From positions 248,001-312,000 of the forward strand of contig CP099514.1 of NCBI GenBank assembly GCA_025809375.1: a DNA stretch of 64,000 nucleotides. Direction: 5' to 3'. The notes beneath the pieces are model-generated. The model ran no database searches, was not told the origin of the DNA, and saw only the letters and a list, made by a program, of their open reading frames with translations. Source of the DNA: Bacillus zhangzhouensis (GTDB taxonomy: Bacteria; Bacillota; Bacilli; Bacillales; Bacillaceae). Numbering within the stretch: position 1 is the stretch's first letter; each line of letters starts with the position of its first letter. Shown here in pieces: positions 40,172-49,329 of the stretch. The translations under genes and the position numbers were made by a program.

Positions 40172-40930
40172 ATGGCCCAGCTGTATGCAAAAAGTTGCCT
40201 TGATCAAAATCTACGATCACTAGAAGAATGGAAGCAGGATGCTTTCACACAATTTGGCGAGATGGTAGGAGATGAAGCAGATACATTCCCTTGTGTACCC
40301 GGAAGACAGGGATTTTTTCTCGATCATTTACGCTATGGGTTTGTTGGTGACCCGAGGACAGAGGAAGCAGTTGATGAATTAGCCAAGCTGCTTAGAGAAT
40401 ATCAAGGCTGTGCGAAAGAAACCGGTCAATATGCTTCATTTATCTGTTTTTTTGAAACACCGCAGGATTTAAAGGAAAGTTCGCTTGAAGAGTTTGAACA
40501 GCAGTTTTGGTCGCTGCTTCAACGGCTGCATCATCAAGATAAAGAACCATGGCCTGAGGGGATTCCGCTAGATACTCATCATCATGAGTGGGAGTATTGC
40601 TTCCATGGTGAAGCGTATTTTATTTTGTGTTCCACACCTGCTCATAAACTCAGAAAAAGCCGCCACTTCCCTTATCTCTTGATGGCATTTCAGCCTAGAT
40701 GGGTGTTTGAGAAATTGAATGGATCGACCAAGTTTGGACAAAAAATGAGCCAGCTTGTTCGCAAGCGGCTCAAAGCATATGATGAGGTCAGTGTGCATCG
40801 ATCATTAAAATGGTACGGTGATCCGACCAATCATGAATGGAAGCAATACTTTCTCCCAGATGAAGAGACGGAGAAACCAGCCTCCGCCAAATGTCCATTC
40901 ACTGCATTAAAAAACATGATGAAATTATGA
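40172..40930 (+). CDS. ycgG: YqcI/YcgG-family protein
   Basis: A 252-residue cytoplasmic protein of the YqcI/YcgG family. The family core FPCVPGRQGFFLDHLRYGFV and PLDTHHHEWEYCFHGEAYF, with several conserved His and Cys, suggests a metal or redox site. ATG at 40172 with GAGGTG 7 bases upstream is preferred; the frame is open to a TTG at 40061, whose extra 37 residues have no ribosome site. The last codons overlap the convergent ycgH end. Function is unknown. Confidence 0.72.
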   Translation: MAQLYAKSCLDQNLRSLEEWKQDAFTQFGEMVGDEADTFPCVPGRQGFFLDHLRYGFVGDPRTEEAVDELAKLLREYQGCAKETGQYASFICFFETPQDLKESSLEEFEQQFWSLLQRLHHQDKEPWPEGIPLDTHHHEWEYCFHGEAYFILCSTPAHKLRKSRHFPYLLMAFQPRWVFEKLNGSTKFGQKMSQLVRKRLKAYDEVSVHRSLKWYGDPTNHEWKQYFLPDEETEKPASAKCPFTALKNMMKL

Positions 40931-42241
40931 TGCGGTCTGATCCTGCTTCCACTTTTTCCTCATAAATAGTACCATGACGGCAATCACTGCAATGATTCCA
41001 AGGCTGATAAAAAAGCCAGGTCGTCCGCTTGCCTCTGTTAATGTGCCTGAAACAGCGGCTGCAATTAAGAGCAGCGCAAGTATCATTTCACACGTTTGGC
41101 GAGTGGATGGCTTGGATAGCTTTTTACTTGAGAACAGGATAAAAATCCATGTGTACAGCAGAGTAAGACCGGCTGCTGTTGTGAGATGCTCGTAGATGTG
41201 TTTGGACAAAAAGAGTGCAAGCAAAATCGAGACAATTAAGCCAGCAGCAGTTAAGATAATTGAAGACCACCTCACATGAGTTGGGTCTTTTTGTTTAAAG
41301 CAAGCAGGTGCATCCTGATGCTCTGACATTGTGCCGAGCAGCGTTGTGACCGCATAGAGAGAGGCAACCAATGTCGAAAAACCGGCAATGATAAAAATGC
41401 CATTAAAGATATGAAGAAAGATCGATAAATGAAACGGCTCTAATGAAGTAATAAATGGACTGCTGTTTTCATTAAAGGCTGTCAATGGGACAAGCATGAG
41501 AGCAAGTCCGATCGAGACGATATAAATGACTGCTAGAATGATCAGCATGACACGTCCAGCTTTTGCCGCATCCTTCGGGTTCTTTAAATGAACCGCCATC
41601 AGCCCCATGACTTCAATGCCCCCAAAGGCATAAAATGCATAAATCAATCCATTCCAAAGACCAAACGGGCCAAGCGGCATCCATTCGTGATCCTTGTTTG
41701 GCAGATGAAGGGTCGGTTTATGTTCGGTCAAAATGCCGAATAACACAAGCACTGCAAGAATCATAAACAGGAAAATTGCCGCTGTCTTCAGTACCGCAAG
41801 AACATTTTCTGTCTTTTGAAAAGAAGAAAGTCCAATGATAATGACGAGCAGGGCAAGAGCGGAATAAATCGCAGAAAACACCCAAAGCGGAACAGAAGGA
41901 AACCAGTGACGGGTAAACAGAGAAATGGCTGTTAACTGACTTCCGGTAATTAGCATTTCTGCAAACCAATACACCCAGCCATTGCTAAACCCTGCCCAGC
42001 GTCCATATGCTTTACGAGCATAGGAACAAAATGACCCTTTATCAGGGTTGTCTGCGGTCATCGCAGCTAAATGTTTAAAGACGAGATACGTTCCGACCGC
42101 AGCAAGCAAAAAGGAAATGCAGGCGGAATAACCGGACTTTGTAATGGCAATGCTGGAACCAAGGAAGAACCCAGTGCCAATTGTACAGCCGACTCCGATG
42201 AGAGAAAGCTGCCACCAAGATAAAGATTGTTCTTCTTTCAA
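40925..42241 (-). CDS. ycgH: APC-family amino acid permease YcgH
   Basis: A 438-residue amino acid permease with about twelve hydrophobic segments. The N-terminal LSLIGVGCTIGTGFFLGSS is the APC substrate-binding signature, and DKGSFCSYARKAYGRWAGFSNGW follows as expected. TTG at 42241 has GAAAGGTGT upstream and places the first helix normally; upstream starts at 42304/42310 would add a basic tail without a ribosome site. It is divergent from ycgI. Substrate is unknown. Confidence 0.85.
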   Translation of the reverse strand: MKEEQSLSWWQLSLIGVGCTIGTGFFLGSSIAITKSGYSACISFLLAAVGTYLVFKHLAAMTADNPDKGSFCSYARKAYGRWAGFSNGWVYWFAEMLITGSQLTAISLFTRHWFPSVPLWVFSAIYSALALLVIIIGLSSFQKTENVLAVLKTAAIFLFMILAVLVLFGILTEHKPTLHLPNKDHEWMPLGPFGLWNGLIYAFYAFGGIEVMGLMAVHLKNPKDAAKAGRVMLIILAVIYIVSIGLALMLVPLTAFNENSSPFITSLEPFHLSIFLHIFNGIFIIAGFSTLVASLYAVTTLLGTMSEHQDAPACFKQKDPTHVRWSSIILTAAGLIVSILLALFLSKHIYEHLTTAAGLTLLYTWIFILFSSKKLSKPSTRQTCEMILALLLIAAAVSGTLTEASGRPGFFISLGIIAVIAVMVLFMRKKWKQDQTAS

Positions 42242-42352
42242 TGAAGTGCAACACCTTTCTATTTCAATGACATTAGCTTGTGACCGCCTCTTTTTTTTAT
42301 ACATGATCAAGGGGACATTTTGGGCATACTGTCATGGAAAGGAGTGCGGGTA

Positions 42353-42949
42353 ATGAACGGAGAATACGTCATTTTACCAAAGGGTAGACTCGGCTTTCGT
42401 TTAGGAAAAGGCCAATGTATGCGGGTGGTTGATATTGAAGGCCAGCAAGTAGCAGATGTGATGGCCTATCATGAAAAGGATTTTTATGAAAAATTTGACC
42501 AAGGTGCGACGATGGACAGTTTGTTCTCGTCCAAAGTGAAAAAAGGCGATAAACTCTATTCTAACTTATATAAACCGATGTTTACGATCATTGAAGATAC
42601 AGTAGAATGCCATGATTTATACATGCCCGCCTGCCGGCAAGAGATGTATCAGCTTTTATACGGCCGCACGCACTTAGAGGTCATGCATACATGCTACGAT
42701 AACTTGCGGACTGCCTTTGAGCCTTTTGGAATTCCAAAGGAGGATATGTATTATCCTTTTAATGCTTTTATGAATACAGTCATTGATGAAAAAGGAAAGC
42801 TGTCTGTGGAGCTGCCAAAATCGCTGCCCGGTGACTACATTCGCCTGCGGGCTGAAATGGACCTCATTGTGGCCGTGTCCGCATGCCCTGCTGATATTGG
42901 GAAGTGTAATGGTTCAAGCTGTACATCCATACGGGTAGAAATTGATTAA
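42353..42949 (+). CDS. ycgI: DUF1989 protein YcgI (urea carboxylase-associated type)
   Basis: A 198-residue protein of the DUF1989 family, found beside urea carboxylase in other bacteria. Conserved pieces are VVDIEGQQVADVMAY, FTIIEDTVECHDLYMPACR and the Cys-rich end SACPADIGKCNGSSC, suggesting a bound metal. ATG at 42353 has AAAGGAG 10 bases upstream. Same length as B. subtilis YcgI. Function is unproven. Confidence 0.88.
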   Translation: MNGEYVILPKGRLGFRLGKGQCMRVVDIEGQQVADVMAYHEKDFYEKFDQGATMDSLFSSKVKKGDKLYSNLYKPMFTIIEDTVECHDLYMPACRQEMYQLLYGRTHLEVMHTCYDNLRTAFEPFGIPKEDMYYPFNAFMNTVIDEKGKLSVELPKSLPGDYIRLRAEMDLIVAVSACPADIGKCNGSSCTSIRVEID

Positions 42950-43146
42950 AAAAGAAAAGGGCCAGTCAATAAAGACGTGGTCTTTTTCATTTGTGAATGT
43001 TTGATCATCTAAGAAATAGGGGAACGTCTAACAAAATGTTCTTGACGAAAACATGGTATAATGAAGATTAAATAACGTTGTTGCATCAATGAATTGCGAG
43101 TAAAACCTGTTCTCTTCATGTAGAGGATGCTTAGGAGGAAAAGTGT

Positions 43147-43968
43147 ATGAGTTTGCAGAAAAAGATCAGCCAAGAGTTGCATGTGCAGCCTTCAATTGAC
43201 CCAAAGCAGGAGATCGAAAAACGGGTTGGATTTCTAAAGGAATACTTGAAAAAAACCGGGGCAAAAGGATTCGTTCTCGGCATTAGCGGCGGGCAGGATT
43301 CAACGCTTGCCGGACGTCTTGCACAGCTTGCTGTAAATGAGCTTCGTCAAGAAGGAAAAGAGGATGCGGTCTTTATTGCGGTACGCCTTCCGCACGGTGT
43401 GCAGCAGGATGAAGATGATGCACAGCTCGCTCTATCATTTATTCAGCCAGACAAGTCGTGGAAATATGATATTGCACCTGCCGTGACAGCATTCAGTGAT
43501 CAATATCAAAAAGAAACCGGCGGACCATTGTCTGACTTTAATAAAGGGAATGTCAAAGCACGTATGAGAATGATCGCGCAATATGCTGTCGGCGGTGAGG
43601 AAGGATTGCTTGTCATTGGTACAGATCATGCAGCTGAAGCAGTAACCGGCTTTTTCACGAAGTATGGTGATGGCGGTGCAGATGTTCTTCCGCTCACAGG
43701 TTTGACAAAACGCCAAGGCCGGGCGCTTTTAGAAGCGCTAAAAGCACCGGAACGCCTGTATTTAAAAAAACCAACAGCCGATCTGCTGGACAACAAACCT
43801 CAGCAAACGGATGAAACAGAACTCGGCATTACGTACAATGAAATTGATGATTACTTAGAAGGAAAACCAGTGTCAGAACAAGCAGCAGAAGCGATTGAAA
43901 AGCGCTATGTTCAATCAGAGCATAAACGCCAAGTACCCGCTTCCATGTTTGATGACTGGTGGAAATAA
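43147..43968 (+). CDS. nadE: Ammonia-dependent NAD synthetase
   Basis: A 273-residue NH3-dependent NAD+ synthetase. The PP-loop [18 protein letters not shown] (about residues 44-61) and [20 protein letters not shown] are diagnostic. It adenylates and amidates deamido-NAD in the last step of NAD synthesis. ATG follows AGGAGGAAAAGTGT. An extended -10 element TGGTATAAT is visible at 43054-43062. Monocistronic, with a terminator after it. Confidence 0.97.
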   Translation: MSLQKKISQELHVQPSIDPKQEIEKRVGFLKEYLKKTGAKGFVLGISGGQDSTLAGRLAQLAVNELRQEGKEDAVFIAVRLPHGVQQDEDDAQLALSFIQPDKSWKYDIAPAVTAFSDQYQKETGGPLSDFNKGNVKARMRMIAQYAVGGEEGLLVIGTDHAAEAVTGFFTKYGDGGADVLPLTGLTKRQGRALLEALKAPERLYLKKPTADLLDNKPQQTDETELGITYNEIDDYLEGKPVSEQAAEAIEKRYVQSEHKRQVPASMFDDWWK

Positions 43969-43974
43969 AAAAGA

Positions 43975-44003
43975 GACCTCTCCAGAGGATGGAGAGGTTT
44001 TTT
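43975..44003 (+). terminator. Terminator of nadE
   Basis: ACCTCTCC pairs with GGAGAGGT around AGAGGAT and is followed by TTTTTT. Confidence 0.92.
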
Positions 44004-44264
44004 ATGTGGTTTTGGCAGTTGCGAAAAATAAATCTTATTAGTAGAACGGTCTATGTAAACCCCATGTAATCAATATCGATTTTGCCGATCATGTGATGAG
44101 AAATGACTGGGGAGGAACGTAAACTTATTCTTGACACGTATACTTCTTGCAGATCTATGTCGTCAAACACAATTTTTAAGATTGCCTATCTTTTCGCGCT
44201 CCATTTATCATATAATAAAAACATTATGTAACATTCCTTGTCGTAAGGAGGACGTGTCACGACC

Positions 44265-44822
44265 ATGAAAATCAGTAGAGAAATTCCCGTAAGACAGCGG
44301 AATATTGTCCTCATTGGCTTTATGGGTGTTGGGAAAACAACCATTGGGCAGCTGGTTGCCAAAAAGCTATATAGAGATTTTATTGATGTCGATCAGGAGA
44401 TTGAGAAAAAGTACAACATGACGATTCCAGAGATGTTTCAGCAAAAAGGAGAAGCATTCTTCAGGCAGGCTGAAAAGGATTATATCGTCGATTTATGTGA
44501 ACATACACAGCTAAAAATCGTCTCCCTAGGAGGCGGTGCATTCAAACAGGAAGAAATCAAACGCGCCTGCTTGAAGTATTGTACCGTTCTTTTCCTTGAC
44601 CTATCGTGGGAGAATTGGAAGAAGCGGCTTGATATTTTAATTGAAAACCGACCTGTTCTCCACAACCGAACGCTTGATGAGATGAAAGAGCTGTTTGAAG
44701 AGCGCCGGGAGATTTATTCTCTTCATAACTCAAGAGTGGAAACAGATCATTTAGAGGCTGAGGAAGTTGCCAATTATATTGTGGATACACTCAAGTTCGG
44801 CTGGGATTTATATTCGAAATAA
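44265..44822 (+). CDS. aroK: Shikimate kinase
   Basis: A 185-residue shikimate kinase that phosphorylates shikimate in the aromatic amino acid pathway. P-loop GFMGVGKTT is near residue 19, the shikimate-binding region shows DVDQEIE and SLGGGAF, and a lid Arg lies in IENRPVLHNR. ATG follows AAGGAGGACGTGTCACGACC. A degenerate copy of its leader and first codons lies at 49186-49325. Its terminator is split by an insertion (44840-45238). Confidence 0.94.
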   Translation: MKISREIPVRQRNIVLIGFMGVGKTTIGQLVAKKLYRDFIDVDQEIEKKYNMTIPEMFQQKGEAFFRQAEKDYIVDLCEHTQLKIVSLGGGAFKQEEIKRACLKYCTVLFLDLSWENWKKRLDILIENRPVLHNRTLDEMKELFEERREIYSLHNSRVETDHLEAEEVANYIVDTLKFGWDLYSK

Positions 44823-45257
44823 AAAAAGTCGATCGTTTAGGGACTGACCCCCGTTTTTGAGGGCAGGGATCAAAATAACTTTACGATCAGTCCTGTTAAG
44901 ATAGAACGTTTCAGACTTTACCGAGGAATGAAAAACGATTCGATGGAGGCATGATCTGCGCGCGTCCCTTTATGGGACATGCTCATGGTCATGCCTTTTA
45001 TGGGATCTGATCAAGTGTGTTTAAGATAAAGCACCAGTCGGTTAATATAATGGTTTCTGTCCATCAGGCAAATACGTAATGTCCGTTACTAGTTTTTCAA
45101 GAAGGCGATCAGACTGAAAGTTCCGATCCAGTTCCAGCCGCGGCAAAGGGCTGCCATTCTTCTTAATCCATAGAAAAACACCTCCATGTTTTATTTTGAA
45201 TCACAACGATTCGTTTTCAAACTTGTAGGGTCAGTCCCTTTAGGGTAGACTTTTTTT
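44821..45257 (+). terminator. aroK terminator split by an inserted element
   Basis: The left arm AAAAAAAGTC (44821-44830) and the right arm GACTTTTTTT (45248-45257) are complementary but now 417 bases apart. Removing the element and one TTTA copy restores a compact hairpin, similar to the intact one at 49294-49325. The restored structure is inferred; both arms are seen. Confidence 0.7.
44840..45238 (-). mobile_element. 399-bp IS3-derived element with inverted ends and TTTA duplication
   Basis: The ends are GGGACTGACCC (44840-44850) and its inverse GGGTCAGTCCC (45228-45238), flanked on both sides by TTTA (44836-44839, 45239-45242). Inside, the minus strand carries a transposase relic starting at 45171 after GGAGG: an ATG, an early TAA, then in another frame DRNFQSDRLLEKLVTDITYL with the first catalytic Asp of an IS3-type integrase core, ending at a stop soon after. 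Nothing else of the transposase survives. It is a non-autonomous remnant resembling a MITE. About 170 bp match the relic at 1-222. Confidence 0.75.
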
Positions 45258-45481
45258 GATGTCTTGCCTCCATAGATATGATAGTTTTGTTAATCAAACT
45301 TGATTGATCCTCTATTTGGTGTGTGGCTGTTTGAAAAAGCGGAGAGCCTACTTCAACCAGTTCATGATGAGCAGGTTTTTTTGGTTGATGTGGTAAATGA
45401 AATATATTTCATATTTTCTTTTTTTAAAAAATAAAATATTATCTATATTTTTTAAATTATTATAATTTTTAAAAAATAATG

Positions 45482-45543
45482 TTGACATTTTTAATGCTCA
45501 CATTCTATGATTGTTTACGTAAACGCTTACCGTAAACGTTTAC
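45482..45543 (+). promoter_or_regulatory. Sigma-A promoter with LacI-type operators for the DapA-like gene
   Basis: TTGACA (45482-45487) and TATGAT (45506-45511) are 18 bases apart. Directly downstream are three overlapping dyads: GTTTACGTAAAC (45513-45524), GTAAACGCTTAC (45519-45530) and GTAAACGTTTAC (45532-45543). These fit LacI/GalR operators with the central CG step. Position over the transcription start implies repression, probably by the LacI-type protein two genes on; CcpA could also bind. Confidence 0.8.
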
Positions 45544-45570
45544 TATAATCGGATGGGGAGGAATTTGTTG

Positions 45571-46518
45571 ATGAAAAATAAAGAAAAATGGAGCGGTGTA
45601 TTCCCGGCGGTCTTAATACCTTTTAAAGATGACTATTCAATTGATGAACCTGCTTTTCGTAAGCTTGTTCGTTGGGTGGCGGATCACGAAGGGATTAACG
45701 GGATTGTTGTCAATGGACATACTGGCGAGATTATGACTTTGCTACCACATGAACGAGCTGAGGCTGTGCGCATTGCGGCCGACGAATTAAAAGGGGAAGT
45801 ACCTGTCATTTCTGGGGTTTCAGCTGAAGGGACAATTGAAGCGGTCCAGCATGCAAAAGCAGTTCAAGAAGCTGGCGGAGAAGGTATACTTCTCATGCCG
45901 CCGCATTCATGGCTGAGATTCGGTATGCAGCCTGAATCACCTGTCCAATTCTTTAAAGATGTTGCAGATGCGATTGACATTTCAATCATCGTCCATCAAT
46001 ATCCAACTTGGACAAAAACCTCATATACAACCAATCAATTATTAGAAATGTCGGAAATCGAAAATGTTGTCTCATTTAAAATTGGTCAAAGAGACATGGC
46101 ACAATACGAAGTCGATGTGCGCGCACTGAAAAAGCATGCACCAGATGTATCGTTGCTCACTTGTCACGATGAATATTTATTGCCAACATTGGTTCAAGGG
46201 ATTGATGGAGCGCTTGTAGGTTTCGGCTGTTTTGTGCCAGATTTGATCGCTGAACTTGTGAAATGTGTGGAAGAACAAGACCTTGCAGCAGCTAATAAAG
46301 TGTACGATAGAATCTTTGAATTAAAGCATGCTGTGTATAAAATGGATGAACCTTCATCTACCTCTCATCTGCGAATGAAAGAAGCAATGTTCCAGAGAGG
46401 TTTGATCAGCAGTGCGCTTGCTAGGAAGCCGGTATTACCTTTAACTCAAAAGGAAAAAGAAGAGATTCGTCAGGGCCTTCAAAGTGTTGGTTTGCTTAAG
46501 GAAAACGTCAGTAGATAA
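45571..46518 (+). CDS. Dihydrodipicolinate synthase family aldolase/lyase
   Basis: A 315-residue DapA-superfamily TIM barrel. The catalytic Tyr is probably in IIVHQYPTW and the Schiff-base Lys in VVSFKIGQRD; GIVVNGHTGEIMTL replaces the usual GTTGE motif. It should act on a pyruvate-type substrate. ATG at 45571 has GGGGAGG 9 bases upstream. The housekeeping dapA lies elsewhere in Bacillus genomes, so with its own LacI regulator and permease this is probably catabolic. The substrate is not deducible; it differs from the glucarate dehydratase KdgD. Confidence 0.8.
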   Translation: MKNKEKWSGVFPAVLIPFKDDYSIDEPAFRKLVRWVADHEGINGIVVNGHTGEIMTLLPHERAEAVRIAADELKGEVPVISGVSAEGTIEAVQHAKAVQEAGGEGILLMPPHSWLRFGMQPESPVQFFKDVADAIDISIIVHQYPTWTKTSYTTNQLLEMSEIENVVSFKIGQRDMAQYEVDVRALKKHAPDVSLLTCHDEYLLPTLVQGIDGALVGFGCFVPDLIAELVKCVEEQDLAAANKVYDRIFELKHAVYKMDEPSSTSHLRMKEAMFQRGLISSALARKPVLPLTQKEKEEIRQGLQSVGLLKENVSR

Positions 46519-46595
46519 CAGACCATTGATTTCATGATGAAGGTGAGTCAGGTTATAATAGAGTATAAAACAACAGACTCCCGGAGGTATGAAAT

Positions 46596-47603
46596 GTGTC
46601 AGTAAGTATTAAAGATGTAGCATTGAAAGCAGGAGTATCTATAGCCTCTGTTTCCCGAGTATTAAGTGGTAAACCAGGAGTAGGTGCTCAAACGGCTGAA
46701 AAAATCAAACAAGTGATTGATGAGTTAGGCTATCGTCCGAACTTAGGTGCTAGAGGGCTCGTTAAAAGAAAGACTGGGAATATAGCTGTAGTGGTTCCTC
46801 GCGGTTCGTATATTTTGAATAATCCATTTTTTTCAACAATTTTAGATGGTATAGCGAAGGAATTAGATGAGACCGAATTCAATATGCTGATGTCGTTTAC
46901 ATCTGTACAGCAGCAGCGATTACTTGAGACGCAGGCTGTAGATGGCGCCATTTTATTTTCTCCAAGAAATGAAGAATTGAGCATGGATTGGTTAAAAAGT
47001 TTGGCTATTCCCATTATCGTTGTCGGAAGTTACTTAGAGGATTCTCCTTTTCCATGTGTCAGGCCAGATGATGAAGAGGGTGTTTGTCAATCTGTAACGG
47101 CCTTATTTAATAAAGGTCATCGAACCATTGGGCTGGTGAATGGTCCAATGAGTTCGATGCATAGTGTGAGGTATTATAAAGGGTATGAGCGAACACTGAG
47201 AAGTTTAGGATTAACAATGAACAAAGAACTTGTATTTGAGTTAGATGAATTTGATGGGGGAAAAGTAGTAGAAGTGGTTTCTCAATTTCTCCAAGGAAAC
47301 CAGCACATGACTGGAGTTGTTTGCTCTTCAGATTTTTTGGCGATAGGGGTCATGAAAGCGGCAGAAAACGCAAATGTGTCAATACCTCATGATTTGTCTG
47401 TCATTGGTGCCGATGATGTGCCCATTGCAAGTTTTCTAACCCCTTCTTTATCTTCTGTTCATGTTGATTTAGTTGGAATGGGAAGAAAAGCTGTGTCTTT
47501 ACTAACAAAGTTATTGGAAGGAGAACAGTTAGAAGCGATGGAACATATCTTCCCTATGTATTATATAGATCGGGGCACAACGGGAACGCCAAAAAAGAAT
47601 TGA
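46596..47603 (+). CDS. LacI-family transcription regulator
   Basis: A 335-residue LacI/GalR regulator. The helix-turn-helix and hinge are in IKDVALKAGVSIASVSRVLSG and YRPNLGARGL; the rest is a sugar-binding-type sensor domain with RPDDEEGV and GADDVPIASF. GTG at 46596 follows CGGAGG. It most likely represses the cassette through the operators at 45513-45543 and responds to a metabolite of the lyase pathway. It lies 77 bp after the lyase gene and 120 bp before the permease gene. Confidence 0.88.
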   Translation: MSVSIKDVALKAGVSIASVSRVLSGKPGVGAQTAEKIKQVIDELGYRPNLGARGLVKRKTGNIAVVVPRGSYILNNPFFSTILDGIAKELDETEFNMLMSFTSVQQQRLLETQAVDGAILFSPRNEELSMDWLKSLAIPIIVVGSYLEDSPFPCVRPDDEEGVCQSVTALFNKGHRTIGLVNGPMSSMHSVRYYKGYERTLRSLGLTMNKELVFELDEFDGGKVVEVVSQFLQGNQHMTGVVCSSDFLAIGVMKAAENANVSIPHDLSVIGADDVPIASFLTPSLSSVHVDLVGMGRKAVSLLTKLLEGEQLEAMEHIFPMYYIDRGTTGTPKKN

Positions 47604-47723
47604 TAGATGCTGAAAACTCAAATGAACGCTGTAGAATTTCTCTTGATTTAAAATGTAAGCGATTTCTTTAGCGCTCTTCGGCATGTACTTTTGCATCATT
47701 TCCTCTAACAAGGAGGAGATACC

Positions 47724-49100
47724 ATGACGTTAGGACTCAGCGAAAATTCAAATTCTCATGATGGGCAAGTTGTTGATAGAGCTTCACAACTATTGACTAG
47801 GATGGAAAGTATACCTTTTTCGAGGTGGCATTTAAAACCTCGTATCATTATGGGATCTGCAACCTTTTTTGATGCTTTTGATGCTCTATCTTTAGCATTT
47901 GTCCTCCCGGCTCTCATAGGCATGTGGAATTTATCACCTGCTCAAATTGGTTTTCTCATTGGATCTGGTTATATAGGACAAGCGATTGGTGCTATTTTCT
48001 TTGGATGGTTAGCAGAAAGACGTGGCCGTGTATTTAGTGCAAAGTGGGCGATGTTCCTCATGTCTATTATGAGTATCGCGTGTATATGTTCAGGTCATTT
48101 TATGGCCCTTTTTATTTTCCGTTTTATACAAGGGATTGGAGTTGGAGGAGAGGTGCCGGTAGCAGCCTCATATATTAATGAATTGTCTCGAGCCCAAGGG
48201 AGAGGTAGATTTTTTATGCTTTATGAGATGATTTTTCCATTAGGATTAATGATCTCAGCTCAAATTGGCGCATTCGTAGTACCTAGCTTTGGATGGAAAT
48301 GGATGTTCTTAATTGGAGGTATTGGAGGTTTAATCGTCTTTGTATTCTTTTTCATGTTACGTGAATCGCCAAGGTGGCTTATTGCGAAAGGCAGGTTAGA
48401 TGATGCCGAAAGAATTATAGAAGAAATTGAAGCTAGTACTGACAAACGAATGCCTGTAGCAAAGCAAATATCCAGCAGTACTGAAAAGGGCGACTGGAAA
48501 GAGCTTTTTTCAATTTTTTACCGTAAAAGAACATTGATCGTATGGGGACTATGGTTTTCTGCCTACTTTGTATCGAATGGTTTAAATAACTGGTTGCCGA
48601 GTCTTTATAGTACAGTTTACAATTTGCCAGTTGGAGATTCATTAAGGGCAGCCTCTCTCACAAATATTTTACAGACTATAGGGGTATTCGCCTGTGCATT
48701 TTTAATTGATAAAGTGGGACGGAAGCGCTGGGCAACCATTGCATTTGTATTAACAGGTGTTTTACTAACTGCTTTATGGATCAGCGGAGCGACTTCACCA
48801 GAAAGTGTCATCTATTTAGGGTCCGCTGCTTACGGAATGATGGGGACAATTACAGTTCTTCTCTATCTATATACACCTGAAATTTATCCAACACGTATGA
48901 GAGTGATTGGAACGGCATTTGCTACAGCATGGCTTAGACTGGCCTCAGCAATCGCTCCTATTATGATAGGCTTTATTTTAGAAGTAAGCGGTGTTTCAAC
49001 TATCTTTATTCTTTTTGCAAGTGTGACGGTGGTGGGAGCAATTCTTGCTTTTAAAATGATAGAAACTCGCGAGAAAGTATTAGAAGATATTGCACCGTAA
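47724..49100 (+). CDS. MFS transporter, aromatic acid/sugar porter type
   Basis: A 458-residue MFS permease with twelve hydrophobic segments. Loop motifs GWLAERRGR (between helices 2 and 3) and the matching LIDKVGRKRWA in the second half are clear. FFDAFDALSLAFVLPALIG is like the AAHS/NiaP-type acid porters, which carry Asp residues in helix 1. An in-frame ATG at 47724 has AAGGAGGAG upstream. As last gene of the lyase-regulator-permease cassette it should import the lyase substrate or its precursor, probably an organic or sugar acid. Confidence 0.83.
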   Translation: MTLGLSENSNSHDGQVVDRASQLLTRMESIPFSRWHLKPRIIMGSATFFDAFDALSLAFVLPALIGMWNLSPAQIGFLIGSGYIGQAIGAIFFGWLAERRGRVFSAKWAMFLMSIMSIACICSGHFMALFIFRFIQGIGVGGEVPVAASYINELSRAQGRGRFFMLYEMIFPLGLMISAQIGAFVVPSFGWKWMFLIGGIGGLIVFVFFFMLRESPRWLIAKGRLDDAERIIEEIEASTDKRMPVAKQISSSTEKGDWKELFSIFYRKRTLIVWGLWFSAYFVSNGLNNWLPSLYSTVYNLPVGDSLRAASLTNILQTIGVFACAFLIDKVGRKRWATIAFVLTGVLLTALWISGATSPESVIYLGSAAYGMMGTITVLLYLYTPEIYPTRMRVIGTAFATAWLRLASAIAPIMIGFILEVSGVSTIFILFASVTVVGAILAFKMIETREKVLEDIAP

Positions 49101-49115
49101 GTTTCACATGCAGTG

Positions 49116-49149
49116 AAGAACTTATTCAAAGAGGATAGGTTCTTTTTTT
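49116..49149 (+). terminator. Terminator of the lyase/MFS cassette
   Basis: AAGAACTTAT pairs with ATAGGTTCTT (one wobble) and is followed by T-run. Confidence 0.75.
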
Positions 49150-49185
49150 ATTCAGAGAATCTAAAATGCCTAACCTAACTCCGTT

Positions 49186-49325
49186 CATTTATCATATAAT
49201 CGAAACATGATGTAGCACTTCTTATTGTGAGGAGGATGTGTTACGAACATGAAAAGCAATACCTGTGAGACAGTGAAGATGGATATGCAAAATAAAAAAG
49301 TCTACCGACGATGGTAGACTTTTTC
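49186..49325 (+). pseudogene. Second aroK copy deleted to leader, 12 codons and terminator
   Basis: CATTTATCATATAAT, GAGGAGGATGTGTTACGAAC and an ATG at 49249 closely follow the aroK leader at 44201-44267. The first codons (CCTGTGAGACAGTGAAG) match aroK's CCCGTAAGACAGCGGAA. The sequence then jumps to GGATATGCAAAATAAAAAAGTC, resembling the aroK 3' end, and to an intact terminator stem AAAAAAGTCTACC / GGTAGACTTTTT (49294-49324). It is a duplicate aroK with its interior lost. Confidence 0.72.
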
Positions 49326-49329
49326 TATC

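Noticed and set aside
43042..43062. TTGACG ... TATAAT as nadE promoter pair
   Set aside because: The spacing is 9 bases, too short; only the extended -10 is kept.
47529..47711. 60-codon minus-strand frame after the LacI gene with a fair GAGGAA before its ATG
   Set aside because: Half of it lies antisense to the regulator gene and no family is recognised; not enough to call a gene.
47724..49100. Naming the MFS permease niaP
   Set aside because: It shares only general porter motifs with the niacin permease and sits in a catabolic cassette.
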